64,000 nucleotides of DNA from Gemmiger sp. An194 (GTDB lineage: Bacteria > Bacillota > Clostridia > Oscillospirales > Ruminococcaceae). Shown here in pieces: positions 13,924-21,920 of the stretch (positions within the stretch are counted from its first letter, which is position 1; every line of letters begins with the position of its first letter). A program made the translations under genes and the position numbers. The notes below the pieces were generated by a model. The model made no database searches. It saw only the letters and a list, made by a program, of their open reading frames with translations, and was not told the DNA's origin. Location of the stretch: NCBI RefSeq assembly GCF_002160145.1, contig NZ_NFKA01000004.1:1-64000 (forward strand), in the 5' to 3' direction.

Positions 13924-14592
13924 ATGGCAACTTATCTGGTTGATACCGAAAACGTGGGTACCGCCTGGCTGGCCGTGGCGGAACAGATGCGCCCCGAGGA
14001 TAAAATGTGCGTGTTCGCCTTTTCCGGCGACGCAAAGCTGAGCATCAATTTTTCCATGCTGGAGACCTGCATGCGGGCCGCAGGGCAGATCGAGATCGTC
14101 TGGTGCGGCGAGAAGGTCCGCACCAAAAACGCAATGGATTTTGCCATCGCGTCCTATGTGGGCCTGTGCGCCGCCGGAGGCGAGGGCGAAATCTGCATCG
14201 TCTCCAACGACAGCGACTACGAGGTGCTGTCCGGCTTCTGGGCCCAGCGGGGTGTGACAGTGGAGAAGCTGGCGGTGGGCCAGGGCTATGCTTACGCCAA
14301 GGAGATGACCTCCCGTCAGGCCCAGCCGGTGCGTGAGCCGGAGCTGAACCCCCGCAAAAAGCGCATCCGGGTGCTGCTGAACGGCGACAGCGAGGCCGCC
14401 GAGCTGGTTTACCGGGTGTGCGAAACGATCCCGGAAAACGCCAAGAAGAAGGGAAAGCGCTTTTTGGAGGCGCTGGAAAAGGAACCCCGCTTTAAAAAGA
14501 TGGCCGAGAAGAAGAAAAAGAGCATCGTGGAAAAGGCCAACGGTGTCACCGGCATCTACTTCGACCGGCAGGAAAAGCTGCGGGAGCCCTGA
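13924..14592 (+). CDS. PIN-like domain protein, possible nuclease
   Basis: 222 residues. The N-terminal 125 residues have PIN-like features: the first strand MATYLVDTENVG ends in acidic Asp7/Glu9, a middle block VRTKNAMDFAIASYVG carries another Asp, and ICIVSNDSDYEVL supplies the last acidic pair. This four-acid pattern is shared with metal-dependent PIN/NYN ribonucleases. The C-terminal 95 residues are Lys-rich (NAKKKGKRFLEALEK, AEKKKKSIVEKA) and suit nucleic-acid binding. No antitoxin-like partner is adjacent. GAGGTG precedes ATG 13924. Confidence 0.72.
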   Translation: MATYLVDTENVGTAWLAVAEQMRPEDKMCVFAFSGDAKLSINFSMLETCMRAAGQIEIVWCGEKVRTKNAMDFAIASYVGLCAAGGEGEICIVSNDSDYEVLSGFWAQRGVTVEKLAVGQGYAYAKEMTSRQAQPVREPELNPRKKRIRVLLNGDSEAAELVYRVCETIPENAKKKGKRFLEALEKEPRFKKMAEKKKKSIVEKANGVTGIYFDRQEKLREP

Positions 14593-14618
14593 GCAGGCCT
14601 TCCCGCCCTATACAACAG

Positions 14619-14655
14619 AAAAGGACCGGCAGTATAATCGCTGTCGGTCCTTTTT
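14619..14655. terminator. Bidirectional terminator
   Basis: AAAAGGACCGGCAG (14619-14632) pairs with CTGTCGGTCCTTTTT (14641-14655). It ends the PIN-like gene and the convergent electron-transfer operon. Confidence 0.88.
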
Positions 14656-14664
14656 CTGTATGGA

Positions 14665-15048
14665 TCAGAATCCCAGGCAGTCCGGGCATTCGGCCCACAG
14701 GCGGGGCAGAATGGCGGCCAGATTGGAGAATTCCTTGATGTTATGGGCAAACAGGCCCTGGGGCACAATCTCGGGCAGACGCACGCCCTCCGGCAGAATC
14801 TTTTTGTAAACGCCGTCGATCAGCGCGTAGCCGATCCAGAACCGGGAGCAGAACATTACGCCATCCTTGTAGGGGTACCACTTGTGGGTCATGGCGGCGG
14901 CGCAGTTGCCCTCGCCGATGGCGCACACCAGCGACTGGCACTGTTCGCTGCCCACCAGAGCCGAATCATAGCCGAAGTCCGCCGGGCTCTTGAAGCACAG
15001 CTTCAGAAATTCCGGGCCGGGGCCCACATCCTCCAGGATGTAGTGGTC
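14665..15048 (-). pseudogene. C-terminal remnant of a DAPG/phloretin hydrolase-like gene
   Basis: About 127 codons survive, reading DHYILEDVGPGPEFLKLCFKSP at the broken end and FWIGYALIDGVYKKILPEGV then HNIKEFSNLAAILPRLWAE near the end. These blocks match my memory of the PhlG-like hydrolases that cut C-C bonds between a phloroglucinol ring and an acyl group (DAPG hydrolase, phloretin hydrolase). The N-terminal half is missing. Upstream the frame runs without its own start into the coding start of a different gene, so this is the downstream part of a deletion. Confidence 0.7.
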
Positions 15049-15137
15049 ACGTTCAGGTAGGGCGCTGCCACCGCCCAGATGGGCGGCAGCAGCGCGATGC
15101 AGAATGCAAGGGTCAGAGTTTGTGCTTTGTTATGCAT
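15003..15137 (-). pseudogene. N-terminal remnant of a small membrane protein gene, fused out of frame to the hydrolase remnant
   Basis: With a GGAGAGGG ribosome site, ATG 15137 opens MHNKAQTLTLAFCIALLPPI WAVAAPYLNV, a hydrophobic first helix. After about 30 codons the frame enters hydrolase DNA out of phase and stops at TGA 15003-15005 (44 residues). The junction is near 15046-15050, where the membrane reading frame loses sense and the hydrolase frame begins to make sense. It starts 15 bases after the flavoprotein stop, so it was the next gene in the operon. Confidence 0.65.
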
Positions 15138-15152
15138 GCCGGCCCTCTCCGG

Positions 15153-17891
15153 TTACTGGCAGTCGGCAATGTACTGAGCAGCACTTTCGCCCGCCATACG
15201 GCCGGTGTTCACCGCGAAGCCCATGGAGTTGCCGGGCAGGGTGAAGTTGTAGCTGTCGCCGTAGATGGTGTTGGCATCGGAACCGGCGCTGTACAGGCCC
15301 TCGATGGGCATATGGTTCTTATCCAGAACCTCGCAGTACCGGTTGATGCGCACGCCGCCCACGGTGCCGTAGGCGCCCAGGTAGTATTTACCCACCAGGT
15401 ACTTACCCTTTCCGGTGATGGGGTGCAGGTACTTTTGGGACTTGTGGAACTTGCTGTCCATGCCGCAGCGGCACATGGCGTTGTACTCGTCGATGGTGTT
15501 CTGCAGCACGTCCGGGTCAATGCCCAGCTTCTCGGCCAGCTCGGGCACAGTGGAAGCCTCGAAGTAAGCCTCGTAGCCCTGCTCCACAGCCTGTGCGGCC
15601 TGACCCTCGAAGGCCAGGAAGGCCTCGGCGGGATGCACGATGTCCACAATGTCAGGACCGTTCTTCTTGTACTCCTTCAAAATGCCCTCATCCATGATGC
15701 AGTAGCCGTAGTTGCCGGGCTGCAGGGCCAGGGCATTGCCCGCATAGGTGGTGTTGCCCAGATCACCCTCGTTCATGAAGCGCTCGCCCAGCTGGTTCAC
15801 CATCAGGTTGGGCTGACGCAGCACGGCGTCCAGAAGGAACCAGTTCAGGTTATCGGGCAGCTGATAGATGGCTTCGATGTTGGCGCCGAACTTCTCTGCG
15901 CCCACTTCCCACATCATCTTCAGGCCGTCGCCGGTGATGCCGGGAATGCGGAAGGGGAAGTAGTCCTGGCCGATGTGCAGGCCGAATTCCTTCTCGATCA
16001 TCTCGGGGTTGTTGCCGAAGCCGCCGGTGGCCACGATCACAGCCTTGCCGCGCACCTCCAGGCCGTTGCCGTCCTTGTCCACAGCTACCGCGCCGCAGAC
16101 CTTTCCCTTTTCGGTAATCAGAGAGGTGGCAGCGGTCTCCAGCAGGATCTCACAGCCCAGCTCCTTGGCGCGCTGGGTCATGGCCCTTACCATGGCGCTG
16201 GCGGCACGGGGACCGATCACGCCGTTTTCCGGCTTGACGATGTGCCAGGTTGCTTCGGATTCCTTGAAGTAGCGGAAGGCGCCGGTGAATTCCACGCCCA
16301 TCTCCTCCAGCCATTCAATGGTGTCGGCGCTCTTGTGGAAGTAAGCCTGCACCAGATCCTCGTCCACCCGGTAGTGGGTGTATTCCATGTGCATCTGGAT
16401 GGCCTTGTCCGCGCCCAGGTTGTTGAAGGCTGCCTTCTGGATCTTGGTGTCGATGCCCAGGGGGCCCATGCCCATGTTGGCAGCGCCGCCGGTGGCGCTG
16501 GATTTCTCCAGGATTACAGTCTTCATGCCCTGCTCGCCTGCAGCGATGGCAGCGGCCAGACCGGCGGGGCCGCCGGCCACGATGACGATATCGGTTTCGA
16601 TGGTTTTCATGATATTCACCTCAACATGTTTGGGTTGGTTGACGGGAGCTGCCGGAGTCTCCACCGGGGCGGGCTGGAGCTTGGCGGGGCGGGCGAATAC
16701 CCGCTTGCGCTTGGCGGCAGGCAGAGGAGCGGCTTCGCTTTCCGCCTGTGCGGCGGGAGTTGCTCCCTTCACGGGAACAGGGGAGGAGGGCAGCTTGGGC
16801 AGGCGGCCGCTGGTGCGCTTGATGGCCTGCTGTTCGCAGACGGTCAAGCATTCGCCGCAGCGGCTGCAGTCGAAGCTGTCGATCACGGCTACCAGTCCCT
16901 CGCCGCCCTCGATGCACTGCTTGGGGCAGGCGGGCAGGCACTTGTCGCAGCCATTGCACAGCTGCGAGTCTACGTAGAACTGGGTCAGCGCCAGGCAGGC
17001 ATTGGCGGCGCATTCCTTGCGGCGTACATGAGCCTGGGTTTCGGCGGCAAAAGCATCTATTGCGCTGAGGGCAGGCAGAGCGGCCTCTTCACCCAGTGTG
17101 CAGTTGCAGGAAACGGTCATTGCCCGGCCGATCTCCTCTGCCAGATCCAGATCACCGGCCTTTGCGCGGCCCAGCGAAATGCGCTCGAAAATTTCATTCA
17201 GCTGATACAGGCCCTCCCGGCAGAAGGTGCACTTGCCGCAGCTCTGGCGGCGCAGGGTGAGCATCTCCTTTTTGGCCAGGTCCACCGGGCAGTCCCGGTC
17301 GGTCATGGGACGCAGCACACCGCTGCGGCTGGAAAGGCTGGACAGCGTCATGCCCTCCAGCTGCTGGGCGGAATAGAACCGGTGATCGGCCAGCAGACCC
17401 TTGCCGGCGGGAATGATTTCAGTCAACAGGGTATCGGCGGGAAATTCAGCGGGGGTGGCATCACCCACCGCCGCGAGAAGGCCGGGCTGTGCGCCGGTCA
17501 GCCGGTCGGCCATGGCGGCCAGCCGCTCCAGATCCAAAAGCAGGTCGGTCTTGTGTAGTGCCTTGTTCACCAGTGCCGCCTGGGTGATTTCCAGCGGCAG
17601 ATCCACCGTGCCCGCGTTGGCCAGCAGGGTCTGGCGGTCCACCTCACATCGAACCACCAGCTCAGCGCCGGAGGCTCCGGTGAGCAGGGCGGCGATCTTC
17701 AAACCGGCCACCACACCGGCGGGATTGGTGTGCAGCAGCATGTTCTTCATGCCTTCGGTGTCCGCATTGTACAGTGCGCCAACCACCCGGCCGGATACCG
17801 GGGCCATGGTGCCGAACAGCTCCTCCAGCCGGGCGCGGTCGCAGCCGCGCAGTTGAACCAGAGCGTCGGTGTTGTTCATCAGCAGGCTCAT
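15153..17891 (-). CDS. NuoF-like / ferredoxin / fumarate-reductase-type flavoprotein fusion
   Basis: 912 residues in three parts. Residues 1-300 resemble the C-terminal half of NuoF: a degenerate NADE-like region (ALYNADTEG) and the [4Fe-4S] motif SCGKCTFCREG (217-227), without the GRGGAGF segment that binds FMN/NADH. Residues 305-360 carry two [4Fe-4S] sites (C312/315/318/322 and C342/345/348/352). A Pro/Ala-rich linker (365-425) leads to an FAD-binding-2 reductase domain with GGPAGLAAA near 440 and TGGFGNN. GAGGTG (16617-16622) lies 6 bases before internal ATG 16610 (MKTIETDIVIVAGG), so a separate 485-residue flavoprotein may also be made. Likely role: reduction of an unsaturated organic acceptor; substrate unknown. 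Confidence 0.85.
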   Translation of the reverse strand: MSLLMNNTDALVQLRGCDRARLEELFGTMAPVSGRVVGALYNADTEGMKNMLLHTNPAGVVAGLKIAALLTGASGAELVVRCEVDRQTLLANAGTVDLPLEITQAALVNKALHKTDLLLDLERLAAMADRLTGAQPGLLAAVGDATPAEFPADTLLTEIIPAGKGLLADHRFYSAQQLEGMTLSSLSSRSGVLRPMTDRDCPVDLAKKEMLTLRRQSCGKCTFCREGLYQLNEIFERISLGRAKAGDLDLAEEIGRAMTVSCNCTLGEEAALPALSAIDAFAAETQAHVRRKECAANACLALTQFYVDSQLCNGCDKCLPACPKQCIEGGEGLVAVIDSFDCSRCGECLTVCEQQAIKRTSGRLPKLPSSPVPVKGATPAAQAESEAAPLPAAKRKRVFARPAKLQPAPVETPAAPVNQPKHVEVNIMKTIETDIVIVAGGPAGLAAAIAAGEQGMKTVILEKSSATGGAANMGMGPLGIDTKIQKAAFNNLGADKAIQMHMEYTHYRVDEDLVQAYFHKSADTIEWLEEMGVEFTGAFRYFKESEATWHIVKPENGVIGPRAASAMVRAMTQRAKELGCEILLETAATSLITEKGKVCGAVAVDKDGNGLEVRGKAVIVATGGFGNNPEMIEKEFGLHIGQDYFPFRIPGITGDGLKMMWEVGAEKFGANIEAIYQLPDNLNWFLLDAVLRQPNLMVNQLGERFMNEGDLGNTTYAGNALALQPGNYGYCIMDEGILKEYKKNGPDIVDIVHPAEAFLAFEGQAAQAVEQGYEAYFEASTVPELAEKLGIDPDVLQNTIDEYNAMCRCGMDSKFHKSQKYLHPITGKGKYLVGKYYLGAYGTVGGVRINRYCEVLDKNHMPIEGLYSAGSDANTIYGDSYNFTLPGNSMGFAVNTGRMAGESAAQYIADCQ

Positions 17892-20017
17892 TGCTGTGCC
17901 TCCTTTCCGTTCTGATCGTAATCGCTCCAGATGCGGAGCGGGGTAATGGTGAACCGCAGGTCACACTGCAGGCAGCGGCCCGCCTCCTGGCGCACGCTGT
18001 CATCGGCCAGACCAAAGCTCACTGCGTCGAAATTGTTCTCGCGCAGCGCCGCCTCACGCACAACCTCGGGCTGGCGGGTCTGATGGCCGAAGCCCTCGAT
18101 CCGGCCCAGGAAGGCATCGGGCATCTCCACCGCAGCAAGCACCTCGGAGATATCGCCGCTGCCACCCAGCGCCTTGTCGATCTCGCTGGCGGCATCACGG
18201 CCGGCGGCAACCGCCTGAATCACGGTGCGGGTGCCGTATACCGCGTCGCCGCAGGCGTAGATGCCGGGCACGCTGGTGCGCAGGCTGCCGGGCTGCACGG
18301 CGATGGAATTGCCGCGGCCCAGCTCCAGGCCTGCCTCGGGGCTGATCTGGGTGCGCTGGCCCACCGCGAAGATCACGGTGTCGGCCTCGATCACATGCTC
18401 GGAATTTTCTTCCTTTTCAATCACCGCACGGCGGTTTTCATCAAAGGTAAAGGATTTTACATTGCAGAACCGAACGCCGGAAACCCGATCCGGGCCCAGA
18501 ATGGCCTCGAAGGTGTGGGCGGGATGAATCCGGATGCCCTCCTCCTGGGCCTGTTCGATCTCTTCCTCGTCGGCGGTCATCTTCTCACGGGCTTCCAGGC
18601 AGGCCAGGTGAATTTCCTCGGCGCCCAGGCGGCGGGCGGTGCGGGCGCAGTCGAAGGCAACGTTGCCGCCGCCCAGCACGATGACCCGCTTGCCCATGCC
18701 GGTCTCCACGCCCATGGAGGCGTCCCGCAGGAAATCGCTGTTCAGCAGTACGCCCGGCAACTCACTGCCCTCCATGGGCAGGCGAACCCCCTGATGGGTG
18801 CCCAGCGCCAGCAGTACGGCGTCATATTCCGCGGCCAGTGCCTTGAAATCGCTCACGCGGCAGCCGGTCTCCACCGAAACGCCCACGTCGTTCAAATAGG
18901 CAGCTTCCTTCGCCACTACCTCGCGGGGCAGACGATAGGAGGGAATGCCATAGGCCATCTGGCCACCCAGGGTGGGGTAGGCCTCCTTCAGGGTCACGCT
19001 ATGGTTCTGCTTCGCCAGGTAATAGGCAGCGGTCATACCGGCAGGACCACCGCCCACCACGCAGACCCGCTTGCCGGTGGCGGGCAGATGCTTGCTGTTC
19101 TTCTTCCAGAGCTCGCCGCCCGCATGTTCGGCAGCGTAGCGCTTGATGTTCCGGATGGAAACCGGCTCGTTCACCTCACCGCGGCGGCAGTTGCTCTCAC
19201 AGGGATGAGCGCATACGCGGCCCAGGCACTCGGGGAAGGGCAGCCGCTCGTGCACCACGGCCAGTGCCTCTTCCCAGCGGCCCTCCTTGGCCAGACGCAC
19301 ATAGCGGGGTACATCGATATGAGCCGGGCAGGTGGCCTGACAGGGGATCAGGGTGTCCTTTTTCTCCACAGGGGTGAACTCCACCAGATCCCGGATGGTA
19401 CCGGTGGGGCAGACCTCGGCGCAGGCACCGCAGAAGCGGCAGTCCGCGTCGGTGAGCAGCTTGTCGTGCAGGGTGCCCACATAGGTCTCCAGCTCATTTT
19501 TGTTGTACTGCAGCACACCCACGCCCCGCAGATCACCGCAGGCGCGTACACAGCGGCCGCACAGCACGCAGCGGTTCATATCGTGGATCAGCAACGGGTT
19601 TTTGCCGTTCTGGGCAAAGCCCTTGATGCGGGTGCTCATGCGGGTGGCGGAAACGCCCATGTACTGAATTAGGGTCTGCAGCTCGCACCGGCCGTATTTG
19701 GGGCAGGTGGAGCAGTCCTCCGGATGAGCGGCCAGCAGCAGCTCCATGGCCAGCTTGCGCAGGTCGTGGATACGGGGGCTGTCGGTAGTGAGCTTCATAC
19801 CCTCGGTTGCCTTCAGCTTGCAGGAGGGCTGCACGCCCTCCATGCCCTCCATGCCCTCCACCTCAACAATGCACAACCGGCAGGAGACCCGGTCCGGCAG
19901 GTCGGGGTGATGGCACAGATGGGGAATATAGATCCCGTTCTGCAGAGCGGCCTCCAGCAGATTCATGCCCTCGGGCACGGTCAGCTGTTTGCCGTCGATC
20001 TCGATCGTAACGCTCAT
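17888..20017 (-). CDS. NuoG-like ferredoxin domains fused to GltD-like NAD(P)H oxidoreductase
   Basis: 709 residues from MSVTIEIDGKQLTVPEG (AAGGAG before ATG 20017). An N-terminal [2Fe-2S] domain (CHHPDLPDRVSCRLC) and a His/Cys cluster site (HPEDCSTCPKYGRCELQ) precede two [4Fe-4S] motifs (CVLCGRCVRAC, CRFCGACAEVCPTG). A GltD-like part follows, with its own Cys-rich entry, FAD motif VVGGGPAGMTAA and NAD(P)H motif VLGGGNVAFDCARTARR. It should oxidise NAD(P)H and pass electrons to iron-sulfur centres. Stop and start overlap by 4 bases with the next gene, so the two proteins probably form one complex. A short EGM-EGM-EG repeat sits at about residue 53. Confidence 0.88.
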   Translation of the reverse strand: MSVTIEIDGKQLTVPEGMNLLEAALQNGIYIPHLCHHPDLPDRVSCRLCIVEVEGMEGMEGVQPSCKLKATEGMKLTTDSPRIHDLRKLAMELLLAAHPEDCSTCPKYGRCELQTLIQYMGVSATRMSTRIKGFAQNGKNPLLIHDMNRCVLCGRCVRACGDLRGVGVLQYNKNELETYVGTLHDKLLTDADCRFCGACAEVCPTGTIRDLVEFTPVEKKDTLIPCQATCPAHIDVPRYVRLAKEGRWEEALAVVHERLPFPECLGRVCAHPCESNCRRGEVNEPVSIRNIKRYAAEHAGGELWKKNSKHLPATGKRVCVVGGGPAGMTAAYYLAKQNHSVTLKEAYPTLGGQMAYGIPSYRLPREVVAKEAAYLNDVGVSVETGCRVSDFKALAAEYDAVLLALGTHQGVRLPMEGSELPGVLLNSDFLRDASMGVETGMGKRVIVLGGGNVAFDCARTARRLGAEEIHLACLEAREKMTADEEEIEQAQEEGIRIHPAHTFEAILGPDRVSGVRFCNVKSFTFDENRRAVIEKEENSEHVIEADTVIFAVGQRTQISPEAGLELGRGNSIAVQPGSLRTSVPGIYACGDAVYGTRTVIQAVAAGRDAASEIDKALGGSGDISEVLAAVEMPDAFLGRIEGFGHQTRQPEVVREAALRENNFDAVSFGLADDSVRQEAGRCLQCDLRFTITPLRIWSDYDQNGKEAQQ

Positions 20018-20039
20018 GTTCGGCGCTCCTTTCCAGGGC

Positions 20040-20987
20040 TCAGTCGATGCCCTTGAATTTCTTTTCCACGTACTTCTGCTTGCGCTGCTGTACCAGCTGG
20101 ATCTTGGCAGGATCAGAGAAGAAGCCACCCTGGGTCTGTGCGATCTCCTCCAGATGTTTGGCTCGTCCGGCTACGGTGGTGCGGTCCTTCAGCAGGCCGT
20201 CCTTCTGGATCACAAACTTCCACTTGCCGTCCTCGGTCTGCTCCAGGGTGCCGCCCGCGCCGCACACCTGGCACTCGATGGGATAGTGCAGGCCGTCCCA
20301 CTGCTTTTCGCCCAGAACCAGGGCGTTGCAGTGGCAGTTGGGGCACCAGCCCATGTCTTCCTCGCCCAGCCACTTGCGCTCCTCAGCGGGAGTGGCGGCA
20401 GCCTGCATGATGTGCTCACCCAGCAGGCGGGCGCGGGCCATCAGCTCATCGTCCAGCAGGCACTGGGCGGGAGCGGGAACGCGGGTGGCCAGAACCATGT
20501 CCACAACCTTCATGTCGGTGGTGAACATGGTGGCCTGCAGGCCCTCCAGCGCCATGGACTGCCAGGCGCGGGTGGAACCGCCCACCGAGATCAGACCGGC
20601 CACACGGTCGCGGTGCTCAATGGCGCCGATGGTCTCCAGGAAGGAGGTTTCGTAGCTCAGGCTGCGGTGAGCAAAGGTCAGGTAGGCGGAAGCGGGCATC
20701 AGGTCATAGGTGGGCACCGAAAAGATCACCGCGTCCTGGGCGAGCATCACGTCCATGATCTTCTTCTTGTCGTCCTTGGCGCCCAGGGTGCAGCCTACGT
20801 ATTTGCCCTGAGACATGGCCTTGGTGCAGGCGGTGCAGCCGGTGCAGTCCAGGATATTGAAATCACGCAGGTTGATCATGGTCACCTCAGCGCCGGCCTC
20901 CTCGCAGGCGGTGAGGGCTTCCTTCAGCAGAATTTCGCTGTTGCCGTTTTTGCGGCCGGCGGTGATTCCCATTACTTTGATACTCAT
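20040..20987 (-). CDS. Flavodoxin-fold NAD(P)H:FMN reductase with C-terminal zinc-ribbon/rubredoxin-like domain
   Basis: 315 residues from MSIKVMGITAGRKNGNSEILLKEAL, the FMN-phosphate loop of the NADPH-dependent FMN reductase family, with the iron-sulfur-flavoprotein-like cysteines DCTGCTACTKAM. The C-terminal part has two Cys pairs, CPNC and CQVC, spaced like a rubredoxin or zinc ribbon. It is the first gene of the minus-strand operon, 22 bases before the GltD-like gene, and probably shuttles electrons or supplies reduced flavin to the complex. GGAG lies upstream of ATG 20987. Confidence 0.85.
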   Translation of the reverse strand: MSIKVMGITAGRKNGNSEILLKEALTACEEAGAEVTMINLRDFNILDCTGCTACTKAMSQGKYVGCTLGAKDDKKKIMDVMLAQDAVIFSVPTYDLMPASAYLTFAHRSLSYETSFLETIGAIEHRDRVAGLISVGGSTRAWQSMALEGLQATMFTTDMKVVDMVLATRVPAPAQCLLDDELMARARLLGEHIMQAAATPAEERKWLGEEDMGWCPNCHCNALVLGEKQWDGLHYPIECQVCGAGGTLEQTEDGKWKFVIQKDGLLKDRTTVAGRAKHLEEIAQTQGGFFSDPAKIQLVQQRKQKYVEKKFKGID

Positions 20988-21204
20988 TGGTGGTGGTTCT
21001 CCTTTCTCTTTCCTCAAACACAGGACGGCAAAAAAACGAAAATATGCTATACTGAATACAGTTGCACAGCATCTTTGCGATTATTTTAACAGCATTTTTT
21101 CGCTTGAATACCATTAAAATCTGAGGCTTTGCTGCTTATCCAACAAATGCCTGCCGGATGTTGTTTATCTCGAAAAAAGCCCGAAGAAAGAGGTCGGATC
21201 GCTC

Positions 21205-21831
21205 ATGAACAAAACGGATTTGCGCTTGGTCAAAACACTGGCACAGATCGATCAGGCGCTGCTGGAATGCCTGGAGCAAACACCTCTGCAAAAGCTCACG
21301 GTGGACCAGCTGTGCCAGCAGGCACTGATCAACCGGTCCACCTTTTACAAGTATTATCAGGATAAATACGACCTGATGGATCAGTATCTGGCCCGCACCC
21401 TGCAGGAGTTCCGCCGCCAGATGGATGTGGCCTTTGTGGAGGCCTCGTCCCAGAACATTCACAGTCTGGTGTACCAGAAGAATTTTGAGCGGGCGCTGCA
21501 ATATCTGCACAAAAACAAGGCCCGCTATACGCTTTTGTGGCGCGGGGCCATCAACCGGCCTGTTCTTACGGAAATGGTACGGGTCATCCACGACAATATT
21601 CTGGAAAAGCTGTGCTCCTGCGGGCTTGAGGGTGCACAGGAACGGTATGTGGACCTGTATGCCCAGATGTTCGCCTCCAATACCATGACGCTGGTGCGCT
21701 GGTGGTTCCAATATGAGAGTGAGATCAGCATGGAGGAAGTGCAGCAGATCATGGTGAACAACATGAAGGAGGGAATTTTCGGCGCGTTCCGCCAAACGCT
21801 GGACAATGCGCAGAAAAAGCCGAAGAAGTAA
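21205..21831 (+). CDS. TetR family transcriptional regulator
   Basis: 208 residues. The helix-turn-helix is LTVDQLCQQALINRSTFYKYYQDKYDLMDQYL (about 32-63), a close match to the TetR pattern. The ligand-binding C-terminal region is unassigned. It is divergent from the electron-transfer operon across 217 bases (20988-21204) and is probably its regulator. That gap shows A/T-rich sequence and a short ACTG-AATA-CAGT dyad, but I could not place a convincing promoter in it. Confidence 0.88.
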   Translation: MNKTDLRLVKTLAQIDQALLECLEQTPLQKLTVDQLCQQALINRSTFYKYYQDKYDLMDQYLARTLQEFRRQMDVAFVEASSQNIHSLVYQKNFERALQYLHKNKARYTLLWRGAINRPVLTEMVRVIHDNILEKLCSCGLEGAQERYVDLYAQMFASNTMTLVRWWFQYESEISMEEVQQIMVNNMKEGIFGAFRQTLDNAQKKPKK

Positions 21832-21833
21832 AC

Positions 21834-21881
21834 AAAAACCAGAGCCGCACTGCGATATTCGCAATGCGGCTCTGGTTTTTT
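21834..21881. terminator. Bidirectional terminator after the TetR gene
   Basis: AAAAACCAGAGCCGCA (21834-21849) pairs with TGCGGCTCTGGTTTTTT (21865-21881). The minus-strand histidine kinase gene ends on the other side. Confidence 0.92.
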
Positions 21882-21920
21882 ATCTGAGTTATATCTGAGT
21901 TAGAAATAAAAATAAGATTG

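Noticed and set aside
15120-17558. 812-codon plus-strand open frame opposite the flavoprotein fusion
   Set aside because: The minus-strand frame has clear FAD and Fe-S motifs; the plus-strand frame has none and is compositionally skewed.
20988-21204. Promoters and TetR operator in the divergent region
   Set aside because: Some AT-rich hexamers and a 4-base dyad are visible, but none has adequate spacing or symmetry to call.
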